Positions 1 through 7,058 of a stretch of 7,362 bases of DNA are shown here, piece after piece (positions within the stretch are counted from its first letter, which is position 1; every line of letters begins with the position of its first letter). The notes beneath the pieces are model-generated. The model saw only the letters and a list, made by a program, of their open reading frames with translations, was not told the DNA's origin and searched no databases. The translations under genes were made by a program, and so were the position numbers. The DNA comes from UBA3940 sp964506005 (GTDB taxonomy: Bacteria; Chloroflexota; Anaerolineae; Aggregatilineales; UBA3940), in the NCBI GenBank assembly GCA_964506005.1, contig CAZDLX010000175.1, forward strand, positions 1-7,362, given 5' to 3'.

Positions 1-57
1 CGAACCTGCAACCTCCGGTTTCGAAGACCGTCACCCTGTCCGTTGAGCTACGGGGGC
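1..57 (-). tRNA. tRNA-Arg (anticodon TCG), 3' end cut off by window edge
   Basis: Read on the minus strand, this starts with the acceptor strand GCCCCCG and has a D-arm beginning GCTC. It then has an anticodon arm ACGGT-CTTCGAA-ACCGG, a short variable loop and the start of a T-arm ending in GGTTCG. The seven-base loop puts TCG at the anticodon (plus-strand 22-24), so it should decode CGA and probably CGG arginine codons. The last T-arm bases, the acceptor 3' strand and CCA lie outside the window. The base pair at the top of the anticodon stem is an A-G mismatch and the D-stem uses G-T wobbles; both are tolerable. The gene lies 13 bp after the recR stop on the same strand with no terminator between them, so it may be co-transcribed. 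Confidence 0.9.
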
Positions 58-70
58 AGGGGGGCGGCTG

Positions 71-679
71 CTAGCCGCCGTCCATCTCGCGGCGCCCTTC
101 GAGCGCCCCGGCCAGCGTCACGCTGTCCGCGTACTCCAGGTCCCCGCCGACGGGCAGGCCGCGCGCCAGCCGCGTCAGCCGGACCTTGCCGCGCAGCCGC
201 TGGTGGATGTACATTGCCGTCGCGTCGCCCTCCAGCCCGACGTTCGTCGCCAGGATGACCTCGCGCACCGGCGAGTTCTCCACGCGGCTGATGAGCTCCT
301 GAATCCGCAGGTTTTCGGGGCCGACGCCCTCCATGGGGTTGATGGCCCCGTGCAGCACGTGGTAGCGGCCCTTGTAGCTCACCGCCCGGTCGATGGCGAT
401 CACGTCCAGCGGCTCCTCGACCACGCAGATGAGCCCGGCATCCCGGCCCTCGTCCGCGCAGATCTCGCAGGGGTCCGCCTCGGTGATGTTGTAGCACACC
501 GAGCAGAAGCGCGTGTTGGCCTTGAGCTCGCGCAGGGCCTCCGAGAGCGCCAGCGCGTGCTCGTCGGTCGTGCGCAGCAGGTAGTACGTCAGCCGGGCGG
601 CGGTCTTCGGGCCGATGCCGGGCAGGCGCGAGAACTCGTCGATGAGACGGGTCACAGACGCGGGGATGGCTCTGCTCAT
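71..679 (-). CDS. recR: Recombination mediator protein RecR
   Basis: RecR (202 aa, full family length) is the cytosolic ring or clamp protein that works with RecO, and sometimes RecF, to load RecA onto SSB-coated DNA during gap repair. The N-terminus has the helix-hairpin-helix region (LPGIGPKTAARL, about residues 19-30). It is followed by a four-cysteine zinc site (C59, C62, C71, C74) and a Toprim domain from about residue 82, with the acidic stretch VVEEPLD and the conserved EGDATAMYI motif (150-158). The C-terminal GLPVGGDLEYAD matches the family's Walker-B-like end region. The ATG at 679 begins the expected MSRAIPASVTRLIDEF; the ribosome site is weak (a GGA nine or so bases upstream). It starts 12 bp after ybaB, suggesting translation within one dnaX-ybaB-recR transcript. 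Identification is secure from sequence and from operon order. Confidence 0.97.
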   Translation of the reverse strand: MSRAIPASVTRLIDEFSRLPGIGPKTAARLTYYLLRTTDEHALALSEALRELKANTRFCSVCYNITEADPCEICADEGRDAGLICVVEEPLDVIAIDRAVSYKGRYHVLHGAINPMEGVGPENLRIQELISRVENSPVREVILATNVGLEGDATAMYIHQRLRGKVRLTRLARGLPVGGDLEYADSVTLAGALEGRREMDGG

Positions 680-691
680 GAGCGGTCCAAT

Positions 692-1063
692 CTAGAATCC
701 CATGCCGGGCAGGCCGGGGATGTCGAGCCCGCCGGTCAGCCCTTCGAGGCGGTCTTTCGCCATTTCCTGCGATTGAATGATGGCCTGGTTGACGGCGGCG
801 ACGAGCATATCCTGCAGCATCTCGACGTCCTCAGGATCCACGATCTCCGGTTTGAGGCTGATGGACCGGATGCGCTGGTCGCCGGTGATGACGACCGTCA
901 CCACGCCGCCGCCCACCGTCACCTCGAGCGTCTCCTCGGCCAGCTCCTCGTGAGCCTTGACCATGTCTTCCTGCATCTTCTGGATCTGCTTGGCGATGTT
1001 GCCGATCCCGCCGGGCATGCCGCCCGCGCGGCCGCCGGGCATCCCGCGACCTTTCTTAGCCAA
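692..1063 (-). CDS. ybaB: YbaB/EbfC family nucleoid-associated DNA-binding protein (TTG start)
   Basis: A small protein of 123 aa. YbaB/EbfC proteins are dimeric, bind DNA and associate with the nucleoid; the gene is classically placed between dnaX and recR. The sequence has a Gly/Met/Arg-rich N-terminal tail (residues 5-20), a helical stretch IAKQIQKMQEDMVKAHEELAEE (about 23-44), then the conserved core with LEVTVGGGVVTVVITGDQRI (46-65). It continues with IVDPEDVEMLQDMLVAAVNQAI and a Gly/Pro-rich tail ending LPGMGF. The start is TTG at 1063: a GAGGAG ribosome site sits six bases upstream, inside the end of dnaX, and no in-frame ATG lies before it. The first in-frame ATG (codon 8) would lack a ribosome site. 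The 3-bp gap to dnaX points to translational coupling. What YbaB does for RecR or DnaX is not established. Confidence 0.95.
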   Translation of the reverse strand: MAKKGRGMPGGRAGGMPGGIGNIAKQIQKMQEDMVKAHEELAEETLEVTVGGGVVTVVITGDQRIRSISLKPEIVDPEDVEMLQDMLVAAVNQAIIQSQEMAKDRLEGLTGGLDIPGLPGMGF

Positions 1064-1066
1064 TGG

Positions 1067-2668
1067 TTACTCCTCGCTGTTGTGCTCGACGTTGGTGACA
1101 CTGCCGCCCAGATCGTTGACGGCAAAAGAAACGAGCGGGTCGTTGGCGAGCAGCTCGTCCAGCTCGCTCGGCCCCTGCTCGCCGGGCTGGACCGGCCCGC
1201 CCGCCGAGGTGCGCCCGCGGATGGTCAGCGCCAGGCCAAACACCTGCTGCAGTGCCGCCTCGATGATCCGGCGGGTGTCGTCATGCTCAATTTTATCTCG
1301 CAGCAGGTCGGTTGGCATCTGGTAGATGACGGCGGCGCCCTCGATGCCGGCCAGCCGCCCGGAGTTCAGCAGCGCGGCGGCGGCGGGGTCCATCTCGCGG
1401 CAGGCGCGATACACGTTGCCCCAGCGCTCCTGCACCTGCTGGGCACTCAGCGCGGGGGCTTCGGGCGGGGGGGTGTCGTCGGCTTCCTCCTCCGCCTGCT
1501 CGGGCGAGGGCTGCGGCTGGGCGGCCTGCCGCTGGCGGGTGGGCGGCTGCGGCGCGGGCGCCGGGTCCGGCGCTTCGTACATGCGCTGCACGGCCTCCAC
1601 GAAGGCCATCTCCAGCGGGAGCTGCGGCTGCCAGCCGGCGCCTGCCTCGGCAGCGGCGGTGTTGAAATCCCGCAGGATGTGCAGCAGCGCGCTGCGCGGG
1701 AACTTCCCGGCGTGCTCCTCGACGGTGGCCAGCTCCTCGGCGGTCAGCGCGGCGCTGGCGACCTCCGCACCGCCGGTCTGCACCAGCATCACGAGCCGCA
1801 GATGCTCGACGACATCCCGCGCGAACTGGCGCGGGTCCGCGCCCTCGTCCAGCGCCCGGCTGATGATGTCCAGCCCCCAGCCGGTGTCGCCCACGAGCAG
1901 CGCGTCCACGAGGTCGCGCACGGACTGGCTCGTCGAGGTGCCGAGGATGGCCTGCGCCATCTCCAGCGTGAGCACGGCGTCCTGCCCGGTGATGAGCTGG
2001 TCGAGCAGGCTGATGGCGTCGCGCATGGCGCCGGTCGCCTGCCGCGCGATGAGGTCCAGCACGGCTTCTTCGGCCTGCAGACCCTCGTACTCGGCGATGA
2101 GCCGCAGCCGCTCGGCGATCAGCGGCACGGGCAGGCGGCGGAAGTCGAAGCGCTGGCAGCGCGAGAGGATGGTCTTGGGGACCTTGTGAATCTCGGTCGT
2201 CGCCAGCACAAAAATGGCGTGGGCGGGCGGCTCCTCGATGGTCTTGAGCAGCGCGTCGAACGCCGCGCCGGAGAAGCGGTGCACCTCGTCCACGATGTAG
2301 ACCTTGTACTGCCCCTCGTTGGGCGCGAAGGCGATGCGGTCGCGCAGATCGCGCACGTCGTCCACGCCGGTGTGGGAGGCGGCGTCGATCTCGATCAGGT
2401 CGAGGTAGCGGCCCTCGTTCACGGCGAGGCAGTGCGCGCACTGGTTACAGGGGCGGACGGCAGGGTCTTCGTGCAGGCAGTTGGCCGCCTTGGCGAGCAG
2501 ACGGGCCATCGTCGTCTTGCCCGTGCCGCGCGGGCCGGAGAACAGGTAGGCATGGCCGAGACGCCCACTGGCGAGCGCGCTGCGGAGCGTGTACGTCACA
2601 TGTTCCTGCCCGACGACGTCTTCAAAAGACATCGGGCGCCACTTCGAGTACAGGGCCTGTGAGGCCAT
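1067..2668 (-). CDS. dnaX: DNA polymerase III subunit gamma/tau (clamp-loader ATPase)
   Basis: The motor subunit of the replicative clamp loader, 533 aa. It uses ATP to open and load the beta clamp, and tau-type C-termini tether polymerase and helicase. The N-terminal AAA+ domain has Walker A GPRGTGKT (45-52), zinc-binding cysteines C64, C74, C77 and C80, and Walker B VYIVDEVH (123-130). It also has the arginine-finger SRC motif (169-171) and sensor-2 GAMRDA (213-218). The clamp-loader lid and collar domains follow to about 365. A Pro/Gln/Glu-rich linker (about 367-406) leads to a C-terminal tau-like domain. It is shorter than E. coli tau (643 aa) but longer than gamma. I saw no A- or T-run typical of the E. 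coli programmed frameshift, so a single long product is likely. An AGGAG site lies seven bases before the ATG at 2668. First gene of the dnaX-ybaB-recR operon. Confidence 0.97.
   Translation of the reverse strand: MASQALYSKWRPMSFEDVVGQEHVTYTLRSALASGRLGHAYLFSGPRGTGKTTMARLLAKAANCLHEDPAVRPCNQCAHCLAVNEGRYLDLIEIDAASHTGVDDVRDLRDRIAFAPNEGQYKVYIVDEVHRFSGAAFDALLKTIEEPPAHAIFVLATTEIHKVPKTILSRCQRFDFRRLPVPLIAERLRLIAEYEGLQAEEAVLDLIARQATGAMRDAISLLDQLITGQDAVLTLEMAQAILGTSTSQSVRDLVDALLVGDTGWGLDIISRALDEGADPRQFARDVVEHLRLVMLVQTGGAEVASAALTAEELATVEEHAGKFPRSALLHILRDFNTAAAEAGAGWQPQLPLEMAFVEAVQRMYEAPDPAPAPQPPTRQRQAAQPQPSPEQAEEEADDTPPPEAPALSAQQVQERWGNVYRACREMDPAAAALLNSGRLAGIEGAAVIYQMPTDLLRDKIEHDDTRRIIEAALQQVFGLALTIRGRTSAGGPVQPGEQGPSELDELLANDPLVSFAVNDLGGSVTNVEHNSEE
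1070..1075 (-). promoter_or_regulatory. Ribosome binding site that fixes the TTG start of ybaB
   Basis: On the minus strand this reads GAGGAG. Six bases separate it from TTG at 1063. It overlaps the final codons of dnaX, so ribosomes ending dnaX can restart here. This is the evidence for choosing TTG over the internal ATG at codon 8. Confidence 0.8.
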
Positions 2669-2715
2669 GGGGACGCTCCTCGGCTGGCATTCTCACGGTG
2701 GGCGGACGTGGCAGG

Positions 2716-2744
2716 ATTCTAACACCGAGGGGGTATCGCCGCAA
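2716..2744 (-). promoter_or_regulatory. Putative sigma70-type promoter of the dnaX-ybaB-recR operon
   Basis: On the minus strand there is a -35-like TTGCGG (2739-2744), a 17-bp spacer and a -10-like TAGAAT (2716-2721). Transcription would start near 2709, leaving a leader of about 40 nt with the AGGAG ribosome site at 2676-2680. The -35 matches consensus only in its first half, so this is a sequence-based prediction. Confidence 0.55.
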
Positions 2745-2771
2745 CCGCCGGAAGGGCTTGCAGAGATGCGG

Positions 2772-2777
2772 TATGAT
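2772..2777 (+). promoter_or_regulatory. Possible -10 element for the cfa-like gene
   Basis: TATGAT lies 41 bp before the gene's ATG and would give a leader of roughly 35 nt. No good -35 hexamer occurs 16-18 bp upstream; a TTGCAG at 2758-2763 is only eight bases away, which is too close. The promoter may need an activator, use another sigma factor, or lie elsewhere. Confidence 0.35.
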
Positions 2778-2818
2778 GAGAGTAGACGGAGGATGCGTCG
2801 GGGAAACAGGAGGGAAAA

Positions 2819-4159
2819 ATGGCCGGCTCAGCATCACTCCAACGACGGGAAACCAGCACCGGGCACGGGGCTTATCTGGACGCAGGCGAGGCGATTCTCA
2901 AGCGGATTTTCGCGCGGCTGGGGCGCATCGACTTCGCCGTGCGGCTGTGGGACGGGTCGTACCCGATCACGCCGACGCAGGGCGAGCCGCGCTTTACGCT
3001 GGTCATCAACCACCCCGCGGCACTGCGGCGCATGTTCCTGCCGCCGAGCGAGGTGAACCTTGGCGAGGCGTTCATCTTCGGTGACTTTGACATCGAGGGG
3101 GACACTTTCGCCGCGAGCGGGCTGGTGGACTACTTCGCCGGGGTGCCGTTCACGGCGGGCGACGCGCTGTGGCTGGCGGGGCAGCTCCTCCGCCTGCCCC
3201 GCGACTTCGACCGGGAGACGGTGCGCCCCGGCCTGCGCCCTGAAGGGGCAGCACACTCCCCGCCGCGCGACCGGCAGGCCGTGCAGTTTCACTACGACGT
3301 CTCCAACGCGTTTTACGCCCTGTTTCTAGACGAGCGGATGGTGTACTCCTGCGCGTACTTCAAGACCGGGCAGGAGGACATCCACACCGCGCAGCGCCAG
3401 AAGCTGGAACACATCTGCCGCAAGCTGCAGCTCCGGCCCGGCGAGCGCCTGCTCGACATCGGGTGCGGCTGGGGCGGGCTGATGATCTACGCGGCGCAGA
3501 ACTACGGCGTACGGGCGACGGGCATCACGCTCAGCGAGAAGCAGGCCGAGCTGGCGGCGCAGCGCATCGAGGAGGCGGGGCTCGGCGACCTGTGCGAGGT
3601 GCGCCTGCAGGACTACCGGGAGGTCGAGGGGCGGTTCGACAAGCTCGTCAGCGTGGGGATGTTCGAGCACGTCGGCGAGGCGAAGCTGCCCGCCTACTTC
3701 GAGAAGGCGATGGACCTGCTGGAGCCGGGCGGGCTGTTCCTGAACCACGGCATTGCGAGCCTGTCGGGGCACCGGCAGAAGCCCGGCCTGCTCAACCGGC
3801 TGGTGTTCCGTCCCAACAGCTTTATGGACCGCTACGTGTTCCCCGACGGCGAGCTGGTGGACATCCACCGGACGCTGGCAGTCGCGGAGCAAACCGGCTT
3901 CGAGGTGCGCGACGTCGAGGCGCTTCGCGAGCACTACGCGCTGACGCTGCGGCACTGGGTCCAGCGGCTGGAGGCCAATCACGAGCGGGCGCTTAAGGAG
4001 GTCGACGAGGCGACGTACCGCGTGTGGCGGCTGTACATGGCGGCGTCGTCGCACGGCTTCGCGGCGAGCCACATCAGCGTGTACCAGGCGCTGCTCTCTA
4101 AGAATGCGGCTGGCGGGGCGAGCGGCCTCCCGTGGACACGCCAGCATCTTTATACTTGA
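2819..4159 (+). CDS. cfa: Cyclopropane-fatty-acid-phospholipid synthase family SAM methyltransferase
   Basis: Predicted to transfer a methylene or methyl group from S-adenosylmethionine to the double bond of unsaturated acyl chains in membrane phospholipids, acting at the membrane surface. At 446 aa it has both family domains: an N-terminal lipid-binding region (about 25-125, with NLGEAFIFGDFDIEG at 80-94) and a C-terminal Rossmann methyltransferase. Visible motifs are QFHYDVSNAFYALFLD (156-171), MVYSCAYF (174-181), the SAM-binding LLDIGCGWGG (211-220), MFEHVG (281-286) and YVFPDGEL (339-346). By alignment with E. coli Cfa, C178, E283, H310 and Y373 match the active-site Cys, the bicarbonate-holding Glu, the His and the Tyr. 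AGGAGG five bases before ATG supports the start. The conserved fold ends near ISVYQALLSKN; the last 17 or so residues are extra and encoded in the overlap with the opposite-strand hydrolase gene. Whether the product is a cyclopropane or a methyl-branched chain cannot be told from sequence. Confidence 0.93.
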   Translation: MAGSASLQRRETSTGHGAYLDAGEAILKRIFARLGRIDFAVRLWDGSYPITPTQGEPRFTLVINHPAALRRMFLPPSEVNLGEAFIFGDFDIEGDTFAASGLVDYFAGVPFTAGDALWLAGQLLRLPRDFDRETVRPGLRPEGAAHSPPRDRQAVQFHYDVSNAFYALFLDERMVYSCAYFKTGQEDIHTAQRQKLEHICRKLQLRPGERLLDIGCGWGGLMIYAAQNYGVRATGITLSEKQAELAAQRIEEAGLGDLCEVRLQDYREVEGRFDKLVSVGMFEHVGEAKLPAYFEKAMDLLEPGGLFLNHGIASLSGHRQKPGLLNRLVFRPNSFMDRYVFPDGELVDIHRTLAVAEQTGFEVRDVEALREHYALTLRHWVQRLEANHERALKEVDEATYRVWRLYMAASSHGFAASHISVYQALLSKNAAGGASGLPWTRQHLYT

Positions 4160-5312
4160 CGTAGGCGTTGAAAAAGCTGAGCGTGCGCTCGCGGAGCAGG
4201 GCAAGCTCGGCGCCGTAGAACGTGTGCGGCCCGCCGGGGTACTCGTAGTAGCTGGTCTGGACGCCGGCCCCGGTCAGCCGCGCGGCCAGCTCACGCGACC
4301 ATTCCACGGGGACGACCTCATCGGCGTCCCCGTGATGGATCTGCACGGGCATCCGCACCCGGTCGAGGTAGTTTACCGGCGAGATCGCGGCGTACAGCTC
4401 CGGGTGCGTCTCCGGCGAGCCATAGAGCCGCGCGGTGCTGTCCATCCAGTAGCGTGACCACGTCTCGCCGATGTAGTACCAGTTGGCGGCCTGGTCGGCG
4501 CTCATCGAGCCGTACAGCACGACGGCGTCAACCTGCGGGGCCAGCACCATCACGTAAGACGCCACGCCGCCGCCCATCGAGTGCCCCACGACGCCGACGC
4601 GCGTCTCGTCCAGCACGTCGAGCGTGCCCAGCGCGCCGATCAGGTTGAGCGTGTCCACAGCGTAGGGGATGCGCATCGGGTTGGGGCCGCCGGCGGTGCC
4701 CATGTAGCCCCGATAGTCCGGCATGATGGCGGCATAGCCGTTGCGGGCGTAGGTATCGGCCAGCAGGTTGGCGTCGAGGCCCCGGTAGTACTGCTCGGGC
4801 GGGATGTAGCCGTGCAGCACGACGATCACCGGGAAGGGCCCCTCGCCGAAGGGCACGTAGGCCAGCGCGGTGACGGTCAGCCCGTCGCTGCGGTATTCCA
4901 TGACGTACTGGTGGTACGGGCCGGGCGCGGTCTGCTCCTCCGCGACGAGCAGGTCGCCCTCGCCGTACTCGCGCGCCGCGAGGGCGTCGATGGTGTAGCC
5001 GAGCAGCGGCGGCGTGGTCGGCGTCGGGGTGAGTGTATCCGTCGGCGCGGAGGTGGGCGTGGGGCCGTCGGGGGTTGGCGTGCCCGTCGCCGCCGGGATG
5101 GCTGTCGGGGTAGGGGCGTTTGTGGCGGCAGGCAGTGTGGTGGGGGTGACGGCCGGCGGGGTCGTGGTGTGGGTTGCCGTGGCCGGTGCGCCAGCGGTAG
5201 GTTCCCCGGCGACCACAACAGCCGCGACCTCGGCACGCGGCGGGGCGGCACACCCGCCAAGCGCGGCGGCTAGCATCACGGCGATGAACACGGCTCGAAC
5301 GGCGGGTGGCAT
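4098..5312 (-). CDS. Predicted lipoprotein alpha/beta hydrolase (S9 peptidase/dienelactone hydrolase-like)
   Basis: A 404-aa protein predicted to be exported and lipid-anchored on the outer face of the membrane. From ATG 5312, a hydrophobic signal segment (about residues 5-20) ends in the lipobox LGGC with Cys21. Next is an Ala/Thr/Pro-rich linker (about 44-102), then an alpha/beta hydrolase domain (about 139-386). The triad is visible: Ser245 in GHSMGG, Asp331 in HGDADEVVP and His363 in GGPHTF; HGY at 167-169 would form the oxyanion side. The HGxxDxxVP signature resembles prolyl oligopeptidase-type and acyl-esterase-type hydrolases, so the substrate (peptide or ester) is unknown. The reading frame is open further upstream to an ATG at 5390. 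That start would lie upstream of the promoter -10 at 5350-5355 and would bury the lipoprotein signal, so 5312 is preferred. The gene's end overlaps the cfa gene by 62 bp, tail to tail. Confidence 0.88.
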   Translation of the reverse strand: MPPAVRAVFIAVMLAAALGGCAAPPRAEVAAVVVAGEPTAGAPATATHTTTPPAVTPTTLPAATNAPTPTAIPAATGTPTPDGPTPTSAPTDTLTPTPTTPPLLGYTIDALAAREYGEGDLLVAEEQTAPGPYHQYVMEYRSDGLTVTALAYVPFGEGPFPVIVVLHGYIPPEQYYRGLDANLLADTYARNGYAAIMPDYRGYMGTAGGPNPMRIPYAVDTLNLIGALGTLDVLDETRVGVVGHSMGGGVASYVMVLAPQVDAVVLYGSMSADQAANWYYIGETWSRYWMDSTARLYGSPETHPELYAAISPVNYLDRVRMPVQIHHGDADEVVPVEWSRELAARLTGAGVQTSYYEYPGGPHTFYGAELALLRERTLSFFNAYVKYKDAGVSTGGRSPRQPHS

Positions 5313-5349
5313 CAAAGTCCCCAGGCTCTCCACGGCGGGCTGCACCCGT

Positions 5350-5378
5350 ATTATAGCCGCTGGCGCAACCCGAGAAAG
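5350..5378 (-). promoter_or_regulatory. Putative promoter of the lipoprotein hydrolase gene
   Basis: On the minus strand a perfect -10 TATAAT (5350-5355) is preceded, after a 17-bp spacer, by a poor -35 CTTTCT (5373-5378). The start of transcription would be near 5343, about 30 nt before the ATG at 5312. The weak -35 suggests activator help or modest expression. It lies back to back with the oxidase promoter, the two -35 boxes being 16 bp apart. Confidence 0.65.
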
Positions 5379-5394
5379 AGGCAAGAACACCTGC

Positions 5395-5423
5395 TTGACC
5401 GCGTAGTACTTTTGTTCTATACT
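5395..5423 (+). promoter_or_regulatory. Strong sigma70-type promoter upstream of the FAD oxidase gene
   Basis: TTGACC (-35, 5395-5400), a spacer of exactly 17 bp and TATACT (-10, 5418-5423) are each one base from consensus. Transcription should begin near 5430, nearly 190 nt before the oxidase start codon. It diverges from the hydrolase promoter just to its left. Confidence 0.75.
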
Positions 5424-5617
5424 GATCCCTGTTCGCGCGAAATATTATATTTTGGGTGCGAATTGTGCGGATACCGTGCAACCATGCAGGAGGGCCTGCA
5501 CGTATAAGGGGTGTGGGTACTCGGAAAACGACCTGTGTAGTTGGAAGGCAGGCTTTACAGAACGCGTCCTGACTCGAACCGGTAGCCAGTTTTGTGGTTA
5601 GTTTTTGGAGGTAAGTA
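5424..5617 (+). other. Long 5' leader of the FAD oxidase gene, no gene recognised
   Basis: An intergenic stretch of 194 bp, more AT-rich at its left end (around 5440-5453) than the surrounding genes. It contains a small hairpin TGCAGG-AGGG-CCTGCA (5485-5500) and an imperfect longer hairpin pairing 5533-5540 with 5553-5560. A seven-codon ATG-to-TAA frame (5484-5507, MQEGLHV) overlaps the first hairpin but has no clear ribosome site. I recognise no riboswitch class. It ends with GGAGG (5607-5611), six bases before the oxidase ATG. Confidence 0.5.
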
Positions 5618-7030
5618 ATGGCACACCAGAATGTCGACGCGACTGTGAGAAACACCGCGGGCGCACTCTCAGAGCTGCGTGCGCGCTTCAACGAACGCCT
5701 GATCACGGCGGATGACGCCGAGTACGACGAGGCCCGGACCCCCTTCTACGGCGGCTTCGACCGCCGCCCGCTCGCCATCGTCCGGCCCACGGATGCGGCT
5801 GAGGTTGCGCACATCGTCACGCTGGCACGCGACTCCGGCGTTGAGCTTGCCATCCGCAGCGGCGGGCACAGCATGGCCGGTCACAGCCTCTCGGATGGCG
5901 GCATCGTGCTCGACCTGAAGAACATGCGCGAGCTGGAAATCGACCCGGTCGAGCGCACGGCCTGGGCCGAGGCTGGCCTGACTGCGGGCGAATACACGGC
6001 GGCTGCCGCGGAGTATGGCCTCGCGACCGGGTTCGGGGACACCGGCTCGGTGGGCATCGGCGGTATCACGCTGGGCGGCGGCATCGGCTACCTCGTGCGC
6101 AAGTACGGCCTGACCATCGACAGCCTGCTCGCCGCCGAGATCGTCACCGCTGATGGAGAATGCCTGTACGTAGACGCCGACAACCATCCGGACCTGTTCT
6201 GGGCAATCCGGGGTGGCGGGGGGAACTTCGGCGTGGTGACGCGCTTCAAGTTCCGGCTTCATCCGGTAGACCGGGTCGTCGGCGGCTTTCTGATCCTGCC
6301 GGCCACGCCCGAATCAGTCGCGGCGTTCATCGCGGCGGCAGAGGCCGCGCCGGAGGAGCTCTCGACGATTGCCAACATCATGGTCGCCCCGCCCATGCCG
6401 TTCGTGCCGGAGGTGGCGCACGGCAAGCTCATCATCTTCGCGTTGATGGTGTATGCGGGGCCGGTAGAGGAGGGAGAGCGTGTCTACGCACCCTTCCGAG
6501 CTATCGCCGAGCCTCTCGCCGACATGATCCAGCCGATGCACTATCCGGACATCTTCCAGGAAGAAGAAGGGGAAGGTGACTACCACCCAACGGCGGCGGG
6601 GCGCAACCTGTTCCTCGAGCATGTTGGGCGTGAGGAGGCTGAGCGCATGATCGAGTATCTGACTACGGGCAATGCACCCATGCGCGTGGTACAGCTCCGC
6701 GTGCTTGGCGGGGCAATGGCCCGCGTGCCGGTGGAGGCGACTGCGTTCGCGCACCGGCAGGCGCCGATCATGGCGAACGTCGCCGCGTTCTACAACGGCC
6801 CTGAGGACCGGGCCGAGAAGGAGGCCTGGGTCGAGGAGTTCGCGGCGGCGCTGAAACAGGGCTACGACGGCATGTACGTGAACTTCGTCGGCGACGAGGG
6901 CGAGGCTGCCGCCCGGAACGCCTATCCGGGTGAGACGTGGGAGCGACTGGCGGCGATCAAGGCCCGCTACGACCCGACGAATCTGTTCCGGCTCAATCAC
7001 AATATCACGCCGGCGACCAACGGCGCGTAG
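5618..7030 (+). CDS. FAD-linked oxidase, berberine-bridge/PCMH type
   Basis: A 470-aa flavoprotein that probably oxidises an alcohol, sugar or other small molecule with O2 or another acceptor; the substrate cannot be read from sequence. The N-terminal FAD-binding domain (PCMH type, about 48-218) has RSGGHSMAGHS, where His84 is at the position that carries FAD covalently in this family. It also has VGIGGITLGGGIGYL (145-159) and WAIRGGGGNFGVVT (195-208). A substrate-binding middle follows, and the C-terminal BBE segment has YVNF (420-423) and YPGETWERL...YDPTNLFRLNHNI (436-463). In two-link relatives a Cys precedes the glycine motif; here Thr142 aligns with it, so a single His-FAD link is expected. 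No signal peptide or membrane segment is seen, so it should be cytosolic. GGAGG six bases before ATG confirms the start. It is transcribed alone, away from the lipoprotein hydrolase. Confidence 0.93.
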   Translation: MAHQNVDATVRNTAGALSELRARFNERLITADDAEYDEARTPFYGGFDRRPLAIVRPTDAAEVAHIVTLARDSGVELAIRSGGHSMAGHSLSDGGIVLDLKNMRELEIDPVERTAWAEAGLTAGEYTAAAAEYGLATGFGDTGSVGIGGITLGGGIGYLVRKYGLTIDSLLAAEIVTADGECLYVDADNHPDLFWAIRGGGGNFGVVTRFKFRLHPVDRVVGGFLILPATPESVAAFIAAAEAAPEELSTIANIMVAPPMPFVPEVAHGKLIIFALMVYAGPVEEGERVYAPFRAIAEPLADMIQPMHYPDIFQEEEGEGDYHPTAAGRNLFLEHVGREEAERMIEYLTTGNAPMRVVQLRVLGGAMARVPVEATAFAHRQAPIMANVAAFYNGPEDRAEKEAWVEEFAAALKQGYDGMYVNFVGDEGEAAARNAYPGETWERLAAIKARYDPTNLFRLNHNITPATNGA

Positions 7031-7058
7031 CACCGGGCGACATAAGCGAACGCAGGGT

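Noticed and set aside
203..2662. A very long open frame (819 codons) on the plus strand opposite recR, ybaB and dnaX
   Set aside because: It is the antisense shadow of three well-identified genes in GC-rich DNA. Its translation is Arg/Gly/Val/His-rich with no recognisable domain, and it crosses gene boundaries.
1067..2668. Programmed frameshift in dnaX producing a short gamma form
   Set aside because: I saw no slippery A/T run with a following stop in the shifted frame, so nothing supports it.
3326..4204. Open frame of 292 codons on the minus strand opposite cfa
   Set aside because: Composition is typical of an antisense shadow in GC-rich DNA, there is no family motif, and the plus-strand cfa gene carries every expected catalytic motif.
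5313..5390. Upstream ATG extending the hydrolase by 26 residues
   Set aside because: It would start upstream of the TATAAT promoter element and place 26 residues before an otherwise perfect lipoprotein signal sequence.
5484..5507. Seven-codon mini-frame MQEGLHV as an attenuator leader peptide
   Set aside because: There is no ribosome site in front of it, no run of codons for one amino acid, and no terminator/antiterminator pair that I can see. It is kept only as part of the leader description.
2819..7030. A methyl-branched fatty-acid system (BfaA/BfaB or TmsA/TmsB-like) made of the cfa-like gene and the FAD oxidase
   Set aside because: Such systems pair a CFA-like methyltransferase with an adjacent FAD_binding_4 reductase. 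Here the flavoprotein carries a BBE C-terminus and a covalent-His motif, and is separated by a divergent gene with its own promoter.
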